Source of the DNA: Plantago major
Lineage: Eukaryota; Streptophyta; Magnoliopsida; Lamiales; Plantaginaceae
Length of the DNA stretch: 64,000 nucleotides
NCBI GenBank assembly: GCA_026545765.1
Contig: CM048843.1
Location: 22,689,646-22,753,645, forward strand
Direction: 5' to 3'
A model generated the notes under the pieces. The model was not told where the DNA came from. It was given only the letters and a program-made list of their open reading frames with translations, and searched no databases. The position numbers were made by a program, and so were the translations under genes. Of this stretch, positions 44,801-58,226 are shown one piece after another. Position 1 is the first letter of the stretch; each line of letters opens with the position of its first letter.

Positions 44801-45868
44801 GAAGGTCCTCACCATCTCCTCGGAGTCGGTCCTCACCGTCGCCTCGAACCCAGTGCTCACCGTCTCCTCGGAACAGGTCCTCACCATCTCCTCGGAGCCG
44901 GTTCTCACCGTCGCCTCGGAGCATGTTCTTACCATCTCCTCGGAGCAGGTCCTCACCATCTCCTCGGAGTCGGTCCTCACCGTCGCCTCGGACCCGGTGC
45001 TTACCATCTCCTCGAAGTCGGTCCTTACCGTCGCCTCGGACTCGGTTCTAACCATCTCCTCGGAGCAGCTCCTCACCATCTCCTCGGTGTCGGTCCTCAC
45101 CGTCGCCTCGGACCAGGTTCTTACCATATCCTCGGAGCAGGTCCTCACCCTCTGCTCGGAGTCGGTCCTCACCGTCGCAACGGACCTGGTGCTCACCGTC
45201 TCCTCGGAATAGGTCCTCACCATCTCCTCGGAGTCGGTCCTCACCGTCGCCTCGGACCTGGTGCTTACCATCTCCTCGGAGCCGGTGCTTACCATCTCCT
45301 CGAAGTCGGTCCTCACCGTCGCCTCGGACCCGGTTCTTACCATCTCCTTGGAGCAGGTCCTCACCATCTCCTCGGAGTCGGTCCTCACCGTCGCCTCGGA
45401 CCCGGTTCTTACCATCTCCTCGGAGCAGGTCCTCACCATCTCCTCCGAGTCGGTCCTCACCATCGCCTCGGACCCGGTGCTCACCGTCTCCTCGGAACAG
45501 GTTCTCACCATCGCCTCGGAGCAGGTTCTTACCATCTCCTCGGACCAGGTTCTTACCATCTCCTCGGAGTAGGTCCTCACCATGTCCTCGGAGTCGGTCC
45601 TCACCATCGTCTCGGACTCAGTTCTTACCATGTCCTCGGAGCAGGTCCTCACCATCTCCTTGGAGCCGGTCCTCACCGTCGCCTCGGACTCGGTTCTGAC
45701 CATCTCCTCGGAGCAGGCTGTCACCAAGTCCTCGGTCCAGGTTCTTACCATCTCCTCGGAGCCAGTTCTCACCGTGGCCTCGGACCATGTTCTTACCATG
45801 TCCTTGGACCCGGTTCTTACCATCTCCTCGGACCAGGTTCTAACCATATCCTCGGAGTAGGTCCTTGA
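41831..45868. repeat. 24-bp minisatellite array 2 (about 168 units)
   Basis: Second copy of the 24-bp array, about 1.26 kb longer than array 1. It contains two nearly identical blocks repeated at a spacing of 1463 bp. The blocks share diagnostic units, including a 23-bp unit (CTCGCGAACTCGG at about 42132 and 43595) that shifts the frame. Minus-strand open frames of 464, 353 and 409 codons and plus-strand frames of 255 codons result from the periodicity. Confidence 0.95.
41985..44850. repeat. Higher-order tandem duplication inside array 2
   Basis: About 1.4 kb of array is present twice in a row, offset 1463 bp (61 units minus one base). Landmarks: the 255-codon plus frames at 42383-43150 and 43846-44613 have identical translations. 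I found only a few differences by eye, for example at 42162/43625, 42366/43829 and 42505/43968. Borders are approximate because flanking units are similar. Confidence 0.85.
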
Positions 45869-46177
45869 CCATGTCTTAGAGATCGCGTCCTAAGGTCACA
45901 CTACATCCTCCGGACCAACTAAGTAAGACACTCATTGTCCTACAAACATCCGACACTTGCTACCAATTTGGCTAGGATAGCCTCCTACCGCCAAAGTGGC
46001 TAGGACCGTCTCCAACGCCAAAGTGGATAGTACCATCTCCAACGCCAGAGTAGCCAGGGCAAGTCTCCTACCACCAGAGTGGCTAGGACAAGCATCTTAC
46101 ACCTTTAGCTGCACAAGCAAAAGCGAGGCCAACTCCATAAGCTTATGAACTAGGAGATACTTTCAAAGGTTCATCTT

Positions 46178-46244
46178 GGCGTGAGCCCATCTCACGATAG
46201 ACGGCTGGTCGCGCTAAAGTGATTTTGGTTTTGGGGCGTGACAG
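46178..46244 (+). mobile_element. 3' end fragment of a gypsy-type LTR (copy A')
   Basis: Ends GGGGCGTGACA and matches the terminal part of the LTR at 38070-38145. The 40-odd bases after it are absent from copy A, where the same site has an internal deletion. Confidence 0.55.
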
Positions 46245-46332
46245 TTTAAGTGTTGGATTGTTTCCTCATCCAGTTCAAGATAGGTTTTTAGATAGTCATA
46301 GGTGACTGATCAAAATGGGGGGGGGGGGACTT

Positions 46333-47773
46333 TGTTAGGAATATCTGTTTAGATTTTGATCAGTAACCCTAATGACTTATCTTAGCTCAGAAAGTTAACT
46401 AGCGCTCTTAGTTCACTTGTACATTGTAAAAAAGGAAGTTTACTGAGTATGTTAGTCTAGCAAATCTTGTATAGGATGTTAGGTCTCTAAGTGTAATTTT
46501 TATATCTTTGAAGAAGACCAAGAAGCAAACATCCAATAGAAGGAAGCCTTTATTGAAGATCAGAAGATTGCATAAAATTGTTGAAGACTAAGGAAAAGTG
46601 TCTCCTCAGAAACCTTGCCTCAGAAACCTTGAAGAAATTAAGTGTCTTTGGAAGACAAGTATTTCAACAAGTGGTTTATGAAGCATTATAGGTCACTGAA
46701 AAAGGACTTGCAAATCCTCATAAAGCTTGCATTGTTCCGTTGCACTATAGGACAAAAGTTAGTACAGTGCATTAATTACGCAGATAGAGATGTCTGAGCA
46801 AAAGAGGAAATCTCTGGAAAGAGACAAAGCTCACTGCCATACTATATAACTTCAGATATCAATAGTTTGAATTTTATTGTGCCTAACGGATACTATTCAA
46901 ACGGCATGATTTTCAATTATAAATATCAACACTTAGAATGCTTGAAAATACACATCTACGAACCTATTCATTCAAGCATACAAGCCTTCTGCCTACTTAC
47001 TCTCTAGCTTACTGTTGCGACTAAAGCTCTTGAATTCTAAGTAACACGAAAGTTCTAAGTGTCCTGATCCTTAACAAGAATTGTATATTGTGAAGGAGTT
47101 GAATCCAGAAGATATAGTTGTGACTCATATCTGTGATTCATTCTCTTGAACAACATCAAGACTTGGGTCAGTAAAGAACAACTTACCATACATTGAAAAG
47201 TGTATTAAGTAAGCTTTATTCTACAGAGCACTCATAGATAACTGTATAAATTATTGAGAACCTGCTCACCTGACAAACTACAATAATAAACACCACAAAG
47301 GCGTTGAGCATAGGAAGTAGTACTTAGTTTGGGAAACTAAGGAATAGCTCAAAGGTTACTGAGTAGAGGAAGTACTTGGTTGGGAAAATTAGGGAACAAC
47401 TCAGGGGGGACACTTGGTTGAGAACCTAGTGTAAAAGGTATCAAGGGATAGGATTTTGTAAGGAGAACTCATCATCTTATCTTAGTGGATTCAAGTCCTA
47501 AGAAAGGGCGAGTGGATTAGTTGAGGGATTACGCCACCCTCAGATACCACTATAAACTGCTGTGTTATTTACTTATTGCTTACTGAGTACTTACACACTT
47601 TATAGCCTACTGAGCACGTGCGCACATTTATCACTGAAGTCTTCCGGTCTCTGAATATAAGTATTAGACACCTTCTCAAATATCTAAGAAACTGGTCTAT
47701 CGTCAAAAGTTTGAAAAGACTATTCACCCCCCCCCCCCCCCAGTCTTTTACTTTGTCGTTATCTGGACCAACA
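46333..47773 (+). mobile_element. Copia-type LTR (copy A')
   Basis: Counterpart of 5821-7246 with the same TGTTAGGAATATC start and GGACCAACA end. The preceding G run is 12 bases (46317-46328) against 15 in copy A. Confidence 0.6.
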
Positions 47774-47782
47774 AAAACTATG

Positions 47783-48385
47783 ACAAAGTAGGAACATGCA
47801 ACACAAACTAAAAACAGTAACATTGATACAGAAAACTATAACAGTGCCTCTTAAAACTATAACAAAACATTTGCAAAAAATCAAATCATAAATATTTTTC
47901 AAAAGCTAAAACACTAACGTTGATGCTTAAAACTACAACAATAGGTCTTAAAACTATTACATATGCGCTAAAAACAGTAACATGCAGAAATATTCAACAT
48001 AAGCTAAATATAGTAATACCAATGATTAAAACCATACATGTGCATCTTAAAACTATAACAATGTCTCTTAAAATGATAACAAAGCACGAAAATGCAACAC
48101 AAGTTAAAAACAGTAACATTGATGCTTAAAACCATAACAGTGCATTTCAACACTATAACAATGCCTGTTAAACCTATAACAAAGCATTTGCAAAAAATCA
48201 AATCATAAATATTTCACCAGAGGCTAAAACCACTAACGTTGTTGCTTAAAATTACAATAATAGGTCTTGAAACTATAACAAATGTGCTAAAACAATAACA
48301 TGCAGAAACATTCAACACAAGTTAAAAACCATAACAATGATGTTAAAAACTATAACACCAACTCTTAAAACCATAACAAAGCACC
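47783..48385. repeat. Degenerate AT-rich tandem repeat (copy A')
   Basis: Second copy of the CTTAAAACTATAACA-type repeat at 7255-7860, with the same roughly 317-bp longer period. Confidence 0.75.
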
Positions 48386-48608
48386 AGATAACATGATTCG
48401 ATTTTCACTGTACGAATTTTAGATCTGGTTTCAGATCTGGAAACATCATCATATCATAAAATCAACGAAAAACGAAAAATAAAAGGTCAAATTTCACTTC
48501 CAAATGAGATTTTAACGAAAAAAGCGAGATGAATTTGTTGATTTGAACCTTTTTGTAACTGGATATGAAAATCCAGCAAGATCCGGCAGAAATCTGGCGA
48601 AATCGCGC

Positions 48609-48609
<1 letters not shown>

Positions 48610-48652
<43 letters not shown>
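48610..48652. repeat. GA microsatellite (copy A')
   Basis: Perfect (GA)n, followed by a second run at 48718-48747. Both are longer than in copy A. Confidence 0.9.
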
Positions 48653-48655
<3 letters not shown>

Positions 48656-48714
48656 ACCGGTACGATTTGATTGCCACCGTGTTGGAGCACCATAATTTTC
48701 GGCGGATGATATGG

Positions 48715-48749
<35 letters not shown>

Positions 48750-49194
48750 TGTTAAGTTGTGTGACTTTTGTGAGAGTGTGATGTTTATTTAGATATTTAT
48801 ATAAAAGCTACTGACTGGTTTGTAGTGTTTCTGACCGGTTCTTTATTGTAAAAAAGCGGATTTTTCTATAGATTAGGAAAATCTCCCCTTTTACTATACT
48901 TACTCATTTATTAAACATAAATAACAAAGTCAAGGGGGTTTAAAATAATCCGCACACAACAAGTACAAAGTACTAGGGAACTGCAACATACTGAAGATAA
49001 AGATTACAACCAAAGATCTTAAAATCAATAACAACATATCAAGTTCTTGTAAACTTCGCAATAGTAATTGTCTTGAATGAGTTTGTAGCTGGAGAGCCGC
49101 CAAAATCTTCATAAATCTATGTGTTACTCTTCAACTATGTGGCTACATTGCATATATGTGTCTTCAACAGTTCTTCCTCCTAGTTATGTTCTCA

Positions 49195-49395
49195 TGTAGT
49201 CTTCATGTTATGTAACAAAAGGATCAGACACCAATTTTGTAGTGCAACACTAGCTACGCCAGCTAAGAGTGTATTGACGTCTAGAGTGACGACCATTTCT
49301 TCCAAATTCGACTTGCTACATTTAAGCTCTTTATTATTCAGCCATTCCTTGCATAAATGAAACTCTAATATTGCTTCCTCCCGGGTAAGAACTTA
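49195..49395 (-). pseudogene. Unidentified gene fragment (copy A')
   Basis: Counterpart of the minus-strand fragment at 8635-8834, again open throughout with the same stop. Differences include a Gly-to-Val and an Ala-to-Glu change. Identity unknown. Confidence 0.35.
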
Positions 49396-49797
49396 TGTTG
49401 TCTTCATGTTAATTGTAAGAGACACTTCTTTGATCATAGACATTCAATTGTGTAAACTTCCTTTGCATAGTGACATGAGACAGATGAAGTCTAATGTCCT
49501 TGCATAGTGACATAAGAAGTGGCAATACCCACAATAAACAACCCTGCCTGTAATGAGATGCCAAAATGTAAAACACACCACGCAAAGAAAGAACCTTTCC
49601 AAAAGTATTAGCATCAGTTTCCAGTACACCATGAGTATACAAATAACACAAATAAGGGGAGGAACTTCTTTCCAAGCAAAATCAGAGAGGCTCCTGTGGT
49701 TACCCAAAATGCTCAGGAGCTTGAAACTGAACTTTCCATACACCTTCAAAGACATCAACAAGATCGAGTATATAAGATTGACTCATTGGCACTTGTG

Positions 49798-50104
49798 TAG
49801 GTGGATTGGAGCTCGTTGGATTGTAGTTTTCACTTGGATGATTGGTATTTTGGTGGTCCAGCAGAAGTATTTATTGCTTGCCCTTGGATTCTCGGTTGTT
49901 GTCTGTGGTGCTAATAGAGTGTGGATTAGAAGAAGTCTTGGATGGACTAGCTTTTGCTCCTTTGTCTTCTGTGTTAGTTTGGACTTTCATTTGAATATTT
50001 TTTTGGAGTTGTACTCGGGTTCCTATAAACCCCGTAATTGTATGGTTTTTATTTTGAATAATAGGAGCTTGACTCCACCTTTTAACAAAAAAAAAAAAAA
50101 AAAA
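49798..50104 (+). mobile_element. A-tailed retroposon 3' end, LINE-like (copy A')
   Basis: Counterpart of 9236-9545 with a purer A tail (about 50087-50104). The plus-strand ORF across it differs in length between copies, which argues against a conserved protein. Confidence 0.4.
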
Positions 50105-50218
50105 TTAGCACAAACCTAAGTATGCTTTAGAGAACTAAAAAAAGGAGAAGTTACCAAGATTCTTTGGCTTGGCTGGGCTAATTGCAGTACTACGTCGCAC
50201 TGTACTAACGTTAGTACA

Positions 50219-52221
50219 TGTCACACCCTTATCTTTTTCACCCCATAAGCATGTTTCAATATGCTTTTAAGTAAATTTTAATATTTGGATATGTGTTATA
50301 TACGTGGCCTTACTTGTGCAAAAAAATTAACTTATATAATGTGACATGGTATATTTGTGCTGTATGAACTTGATGTTAAAAATTGATATGATATGACCGT
50401 AATTGAATTTTAATTGTTATCGTTGTTTAATATAGTTTTGGACCGGCTTGTTAATAGTTTTAATTTTAACCGTTTTACATCCAAACGAGGGCCTATGAAA
50501 GAACGGACTCCGTAATATGAACCGTATGAATTTATAGTAATCGTGTGGTGGACCTTGTTGACTTTCGGGTCGTATTTGTGAAAACCGAAATAAGCAGGCT
50601 CGTGCAATTAATTCAAGTATTAAAAATTGTATTATAAGCTATATTTGATAATAAATCTCAAGTCCACCGCCTCATAATTCCTATCCTTGTTGCTGCCATT
50701 TGTTTTAACTTCACAGAGAATTAGTGTCTTTTGGGACAGCTCACGTTATCAGTCTGGTTCATATATTTGCAATTGAGTTGCTGTGTTCATCTTTTCATTT
50801 CTACATATAGTCACGCCTTCATTCACACAACACATCACTCGTTCAAAACTTGAAATTGTGATATCTTTTAATTGATTTCTACTTTCACTTGTTTGTTCTA
50901 ATATGAGAATACATAATAGTTACTAGTCGGCCATAATGATCTGAGCTTTGGCGATGAAAGATCAGTGTGAAAAAGGGGATGGAAAAATATTAGTAGTGGT
51001 CTGTGAAATAGAATTTCGGATCTGGTTCCAGTATTTTAATACCTAAATAGTATCCAGGCAAAGTTAGTAGCGGTTTTGACAGTCAACGGTAAGTGTATTT
51101 AGTACCTCGTTATTTAGTATCTTTGTAAGTAATTTCGGTAACTTTGTTGTTTGACAAATATGTGTGACTTGATATTATTGCTATGATGCTAGCGTACGGG
51201 CTATGTAGATGTGAATTATATGGTTCAAGCTGTTGATATGAAATTTGAAAGTATACTGTGTGTTGTGCTATATATGTGAAATGTTCCATTTTGGTATAGT
51301 GAAAAGATTAAAGTGTTTGGTTGATGAGATGACCGATTGTTCCCATGTACGGATGGGATATATGCTGCTGTCTGAAAATATAATTGTTCTCTGATAAAGT
51401 GTTAGCTGAATATATGTATGCATATGATTATGTTAATTTCATTCATAAGAGATAAGAGGATTCTATTATGGCCGCTGACGACCTTAAGTCATGTGTTATG
51501 TCAAAATTCTTCAGTATTGACTGGATAGAGAGTACCGTACGGCCACCCTGAGTTCACTGAACTCCATGTGTTATATGATGAAATTGATGGTAATGCAATG
51601 GCCATATCATCGTGATCACGAATTACTCCTGGTCGTAACAGAGCATAGCAGACAAAGAGACTAAGCATGTGCATAATTATATAAATGTGAATGATGTTAA
51701 GTGTTTATAGCTGATCTGTTGGAATGAGAAGTGAACTAGTGTGATTTTTGAAACTGTGAAATAAATGGAATTCATACGCTGATTGTGAATCGATGTGAAT
51801 ATATGTGACTGAAAGTGATGTGCTTACCTGGTGTTAAATAGCTTGTTGCCGGTTATTTTACTAGTTATTAAATGGCCTGTTACTAATTATACTTATTGAG
51901 ATCCGTAACTCATTCAAAATGCGATATGCGATAATGTTTTTATAGATATTCAGAGAAAGAAGGCCTTAGCTGAAAAGATGTTAATACATGCATCAAGGGT
52001 CGGCCGGCTGGTTTCCAATCCTTTTCCCTCGGCTCTTCATTTGCATATCATACATGAAAGATTTTTGTTGAAAAATCTGATTTACTGCATAAAGCAGGTG
52101 AAAATGTATTTTGCATGCATGCATAAGAATTGTGGTCAAAGTACTTCTTTTTAAAGCTTCTGCGCGTCTTAAATATAATTTTATTGTCGGTAATTATCTG
52201 TGAAGGTGATAGGGCGTCACA
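50219..52221 (+). mobile_element. Gypsy-type solo LTR, complete
   Basis: Starts TGTCACACCCTTA and ends GGGCGTCACA, with a perfect 5-bp target duplication GTACA (50214-50218, 52222-52226). The first 540 bp match the truncated copy at 9668-10208. No coding content. It fixes the right limit of duplication A' inside the LTR. Confidence 0.9.
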
Positions 52222-54199
52222 GTACACCATTTAAAACGCGACAAATGGACAGCCTTCCAACCCTTGTGGGCTTTGGCTTGGCTGTGAGACCCCTTGAAAA
52301 GAAAAGAAAATCCTTAGGAACTTATTTAGAAGAGTAAGTTAAACGTTTAAATAAAGAGACTGACTATCTTCTATTAATCTATAAATTAGTCGTTTCTGGA
52401 CATTTAATGGAATTACGGCTAACACAATGGCATGTCCGAACGAGAGCACCATGAAGAGTCGAAGTAACCTCGGGTCGAGATAATACAATAATACGCCCCT
52501 TCTCGACTATCTTATGTTTAACCGAGGGATTCCAAAACTAAGTAACGATTTAAAGGAATCAAAATGACTAAATCGAAAATCTAAAAACGTAAAGAAACAA
52601 AAAAAATTCATTTAAAATAAGTTTTCAAATCAACACTCGAATCGAACATTATAATGATCAAATGCATATTGATATTAGACCACAAGCCACAACAAAATAA
52701 TTAAGTAGTAGATGGTTATGTAATACATGAAATTTGACTAAAGTCAACTAAAAAATTTGGTCAATCTCTATCTACACATACTATAAACATACTTGTATAC
52801 ATATACCACCACCTACTCCATTATACACCATAAATAGGGGGACACCATCTTCTTCCTCCTTCTTCAACCTCCATTAACAAACCTCCATAGCTAAACTCCT
52901 TCAAGCTTCACATCTCTACATATTCTTCACCATTTCTCACATGCAACTACATATTCCTTATCCTCTCAACATGAGAAAGCTAATGATACATCTCAATTCA
53001 TGATCAAGTTACAACAAAGAAGTTAGAAGGTAATGAAATCATACCCATTCATTTTCCTTATTCTTCTATTTCATCCTTTTCACTCTTTTCACTCTCTAAC
53101 ACATCTTAGTCCATTCAAAACTTGCTAGTAACTCAATTTGTCAAGCAAATTTCGAAGTGGAGAAGGAATTGATCCAAAACTCTAAGAAGAAAAGTGTTAA
53201 GGTGGGTTAAAAATGTTCTTCTAAAACTAGCTTTTAATCTTGATGCATCCACATGTTTTTGATGAAATTTTGATGATTATTCTCTTCAAAACTAACATAA
53301 TTGAGTAATATGGCCTCACAATCAATTGGGTAACTCATCTAATGGATTGCATGTTGATTTTGAAGTAGAATAAGCTCAAATCTTGAAAATCCCCAAATCC
53401 CGTAAGCAATCTGTCCTGTTTTTGTAAAATGCAAAATAAATAGTTTCCTTCTTTTGTTGTAGTTGCGAATTTAACTAGACATGTACAACATTATTTTTCA
53501 TCTCTGAGGTTTGGAATGAGGTTAAAATGACGTTTAATGAATCAATTAAAATTCGCAAAGGACCAACATTTGAAATGTTGACAGAACAGGGTACTGTTAG
53601 TAAAACCACTGTAATCCTTCTTAGTGATCAAATTGACCTAAATCTCTAATAAATGACTGGCACATGAGATTTGAATATTTTCCAACAAGAATTAGGATAT
53701 TTGGAGTTCTATGAAATATTTCGAGAATATTTTACCATCATTGCTCACTGCATGAGCAGTCTAGCTAGATAATTTCTAGGAGACAGCCTATGAATGTGTT
53801 TTAGACTCAAAAATATGTTTTGAATAGAAAACACAGTAATCTAGAATATAAAAATTAGAAACACCAGAATTAAGAATGTTAGACTACTGAAATGTATTTT
53901 ACAATGAAGGACTATCAAACTGCCAGAATCGGGATTTTACAAACTGAACTTAAATTCGGAGTTCATCATACGAATAACTTCAAGGACTTAACTAAATATT
54001 TATAGCTGACTTGAAACGAGTAAATGAAGTATTTTGAAATCGATTTGACCCTAGGGGTTAACCTTCCCCAAATGGAGAATGAAATTATACGAGGAGGCAA
54101 TTTGGATTGTCACACCTCTATGAAAGTATTTCCACTAAATTTAACTGTTGTCAATAAAAGGGAAGTGTTACGAATAAAACAATGATTATAATAATAACC

Positions 54200-54295
54200 G
54201 AGGGTGGCAACCTCGTTAAAAAGAGTACAAACGAGGGTGGCAACCTCGCGTAAAAAGAGAACCAAACGAGGGTGGCAACCTCGAGTAAAAAGAGT
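54200..54295. repeat. About 36-bp tandem repeat, three units
   Basis: Core CGAGGGTGGCAACCTCG, itself a hairpin with CGAGG and CCTCG arms, followed by AAAAAGAG spacers, three times. Confidence 0.9.
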
Positions 54296-54305
54296 CCATG
54301 TTGAA

Positions 54306-55040
54306 CTTTAGGACGGTTGTAAGTGCCATGCGAAACGAAGTGCTACATCGCGATATCGCGGTGGGAGCCACCTCTCGAGTTCGTAGGGGCCACCTCTAGA
54401 GGACCGTTCCTACATAATTAAGCCACCATTGGACAGTTGTAAGTGCCATGCGGAACGAAGTGCTACATCGCTATATCGCGGTGGGAGACACCTCTCTAGT
54501 CCGTAGGGGCCACCTCTAGAGGACTGATCCATTCCAAACCGGGCAGTTGTAAGTGCCATGCGGAACGAAGTGCTACATCGCATATCGCGGTGGGAGCCAC
54601 CTCTTGAGTCCGTAGGGGCCACCTCTAGAGGACTGGCCCACAACGCGTGTAATGATTTAATGAATGATTAAGTTAATGAGATCACACCAAAAAGGGAAAC
54701 TAAATCGAGATGAAAGAGATTCTTTTATACGATAAAAACCTAAAGTGACTAAGTGCCATGCAGAACAAAGTGCTACACCGACAATGCGGTGGGAGCCACC
54801 TCTTGAGTCTGTAGGGGAACCTCTAGAGGACTAATGGTTATTGGAATAGATGCTAAGTGCTATGCGGAACAAAGTGCTACACCGACAAAGCGGTGGGAGC
54901 CACCTCTTGAGTCTGTAGGAGCCATCTCTGAATGACGATTATTGGAATAGTTGCTAAGTGCCATGCGGAACAAAGTGATGCGCCATAAAATTTGGTGGGA
55001 GCCACCTCTTGAGTCCGTAGGGGCCACCTCTAGAGGACTA
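54306..55040. repeat. About 115-bp tandem repeat, six units
   Basis: Units at about 54312, 54429, 54543, 54745, 54852 and 54950 share AAGTGCCATGCGGAACGAAG and GTAGGGGCCACCTCTAGAGG. The last three are more diverged and separated by unique spacers. Each carries dyads such as CCTCTAGAGG. Confidence 0.9.
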
Positions 55041-55634
55041 ATTCCGTCGATAATTAATAATCGAATAATTTGCAAGGACAACAACCGTGATAATCAATCA
55101 CTTCTATTATTTTGGAAATTCTGGAATTTACATTCGGATTTTGGATTGATAACTGATAAGCGTGATACAAAATATATATAATAATAATAAGTTTGACCAA
55201 CCTCGTGGTTTACAGGTAATACTGTATCAATTAACATTCCCTTTAAACAAACAACTTTTTTAAATATCATATTTTTCAAAAATAAATGAAAATATAATTT
55301 CTTAAAATAAAACCCCACCCCGTACCCACTGAGCTCGTTTAGCTCACTCCATTTTCCTAAAATATTTCAGACGAACCGGTTTGGGTGGAATTGGTGGTGT
55401 GCCATCGAGTGAGGATCGGTGAACGCAAGAGGAAGCTTCCGCTGATGAATCAAGAAGTCTACCTTATCGTAATTATTGGTGCAATGGGTTTATCGTATCA
55501 TACGACGAGATGTATTGTATGTTAACTTCTTCGAATTTTGTATTTGATACTCAATCTTTTGTATATTATCGGTTGTAATGTTACTTATATGCATAGTATC
55601 ATCTCTGAAAAATCCGGGGTGTTATATCAGCTCA

Positions 55635-56006
55635 GCTCTAATACCATTTGTAACGCTTCGAAATAAACCTTAAACAAATTATTTTCTCTTTTTTATGTAG
55701 GAAAACAAACTTGATATCCAAGAAGTGCCATGAATTTTTCTGTCCTTTTTATTCGTGATATATGGTTAGTGCGAAGAGAGTGAATGCCAAAGCACACAGG
55801 AAGTTGAATAGATTGACTATCTGAACATAAGACATTCTGGAGAATTTTATTTAGTTTACTTGGAAGCTCCTTTTTTACTCTTAATTATTCTTTTCGAAAT
55901 AATGGAAGAAGGTTGATGAAAATATGAAGAAATTAAATATTTCTGGTTTGTTTATTAAACTTTGAAAGCATTGGAAGTTATTTTAAACTATTTAATGTCA
56001 GTATTA
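55635..56006 (-). mobile_element. Remnant of a minus-strand LTR element (PBS plus LTR edge)
   Basis: The minus strand reads TGGTATTAGAGC (55635-55646), a tRNA-Met-type primer site with one change, just after an LTR end CGAAGCGTTACA (55649 rightwards). Its interior has been lost at the left by the neighbouring LTR. The left edge of that minus LTR and its length are unclear; the rest of the stretch is AT-rich with nothing recognisable. Confidence 0.5.
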
Positions 56007-56327
56007 GTTGTGAATCATTAACTAATTGAGTCCAGTGTATAATAAGATGAAACTTGCATTTTTAAATAAATATAATATTCTGTTAAATGGAGGAGCACTT
56101 CAGACGTTCGAACAGAAATAAACTCTCAATGATATGTTGGACCAACGTGTAATTTTTGAATCATTGGTTGTGAATCCCAAAGTAATTGAGTCAAGTGCAT
56201 AATAAAATGGAACCTGTATTTTTAAAGAAATATGTTATTCTGTTAAATGTAGGAGCACTTCAGACGTTTCAACAAAATTAAACTCTCAATGTGATGTTTG
56301 ACCTACGTGTAAATTTTGAACCATTAG
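56007..56327. repeat. About 160-bp tandem duplication
   Basis: Two diverged copies starting at about 56007 and 56166, sharing GGAGCACTTCAGACGTT and AACTCTCAATG. 56328-56927 shows no gene; it is AT-rich upstream sequence of the PDS5-like gene. Confidence 0.8.
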
Positions 56328-57195
56328 GGACCTAAACGAAACAGATTATCAACAAAAAATCCTTTGGACTGAATTATGACTTTGAGATAGCATGTAATTA
56401 TAAGATTTTTTGCATTGCCATATATAAATTCAAAAATAAAAAAAATCAATGAGGGAAGCTTTGTTAATGCTATAATCTTGTTGAAAGTGGTAACGATGTT
56501 AAAGCCAATACATATTAATGCAATATAATGATAAGGTTACACTTTAAAATTACAACAATAAGTAAAGTATTTGAAAAAAAAAAATCAATGATTGACAAAT
56601 CTATAACTTGGTTCCACATGCCAAACAATTATGACAAATTTAGAAGAATAATTAAGTATGTTGAATTTGTGTTTTACATAAAAAAGGTAAAAATATAAAA
56701 TGAAAAAGAAAAAAGTTCAAAGCCCATGATTTTTAATATACACATTGTTGCCAGTGTCAATACACCAACCACATCCCATATTTAGAACATTCATTGTTGT
56801 CAATGTTAATACATTCCTATCCATCCTAAATTTCATTTCCTCGATTTCTCCGCTATTGCAAAAGCCAAATTCTCACAGTATTTCACTCTAACAAGTCAGA
56901 GCGACTGATTGTGACAAGGTCGTAGAGATGGAACCAGATGGAACAACTGAGAATTGGAAGCAAGAATTTCTCATCTTGTTTGGTTCAGAGGTTGCAAAAC
57001 CATATAAATCCATGGAAATGCTTTTACGCAGACTTGACGTTAGATCCTGTTTTTCCTTCACTAACAAAATTTTATTTTAAAACTCAAATGTATAAAAGAT
57101 TTTTGTGATGGGTTCTTTTTTTTGTTATATTTTTTATGTGATTTCTAATATATATGTATGATTTTTCTCTTCCATTCAATGAGTATCGAAGGTAT

Positions 57196-57233
<38 letters not shown>

Positions 57234-58157
57234 ACAAATGAGTTTCAGTCAAGAATAACTTTAAATTCAAATGTTATTGAATAAAATAGGCCATGTTCCT
57301 ATAGATGTAAAATGATTCTTTATTTTTTTAAATTTGAGATAACAGTTAACGAGTCGATTTAACAACTGATTGCAAATTTCTGTGTATTTTATTATTTATC
57401 TATCGTATCTATTTATTTACTGATTTTGTTATGTCAAATTAGTTTTTTTATATCTCAATTTACCATCTCATCTTTTATACTTGTTACAATTTTACCGAAA
57501 TAGTAAATTTATTAATTTATGCCCTTACCTTTTTAAAAAATTTAAGATCATAGTTCCCAAACAAATGAGAGATAAGGAGATGTCTTGTGACATGGTTATC
57601 TTAGATCCCTTTGATTTTATATTTATTCTTATTTCATGTATAAAAATTATTATTTTTTAGAATTTAACCTTGTATGCTATTTTTTTATTTGTCTTACTGA
57701 TTATTTACCTATTCAGAGATTAGAACGTCATATGTCAAAATTGGGACAAGGTTGCATGGAAGAGATTGGGGTGGCACTTCAACCCGCCAAAGAATCTCTA
57801 ATGTCCAACTACCTTTTAAGCCACATTGAGATCGATATAAGAGCATATGTTGCCTCTTGTTTAAGTGAGGTGATAAGAATTACAGCACCAGATGCGCCAT
57901 TCGATGAAGACGGAATGCAGGTGACTTTCTATAAATCACAATGACTCTTGCTTAATTTGTTTGTTAATATTTTATATGTGTAAGAAATTAGATGTCATTG
58001 CGTTAAATCTTGCTCTACTTGACAATACATGTTAACCTATTAACATTATATTTTCGGCCTAATTGGTCAACAACTAGTAGTTTGTTCCTTATCATATTTT
58101 GTTACTCAATTTATTAAATATATTCAATGATAGTTGTAAATATAGGGAAGAAGTTGC

Positions 58158-58159
<2 letters not shown>

Positions 58160-58217
<58 letters not shown>

Positions 58218-58226
58218 AAGATGTTG

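Larger units (their letters stand above)
38849..50760. repeat. Segmental duplication, copy A'
   Basis: Second copy of the block at 1-10208, in the same orientation. It keeps the same order of elements: leader, small ORF, gypsy-like LTR, gag remnant, minisatellite, copia-type LTR, AT-rich repeat, GA tract, gene fragment, A-tailed retroposon and LTR. It is about 1.7 kb longer, mostly from a duplicated minisatellite block and about 350 bp of extra gag-region sequence. The flanking LTR is intact here, so this copy has the ancestral right border. Confidence 0.95.
52283..55626 (+). mobile_element. Long gypsy-type LTR with internal tandem repeats
   Basis: Starts TGTGAGACCCCTTG and ends CGGGGTGTTATA, ends typical of long plant gypsy LTRs. 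A TATA-like ATAAATAGGG lies at about 52830-52839, followed by a CT-rich leader. Two tandem arrays lie in its right half. The flanks TTGGC and TCAGC are a poor target duplication. Non-coding. Confidence 0.65.

Noticed and set aside
52283..55626. Secure 5-bp target duplication for this LTR
   Set aside because: Flanks TTGGC and TCAGC differ at two of five positions, so I do not claim it as a proven solo LTR.
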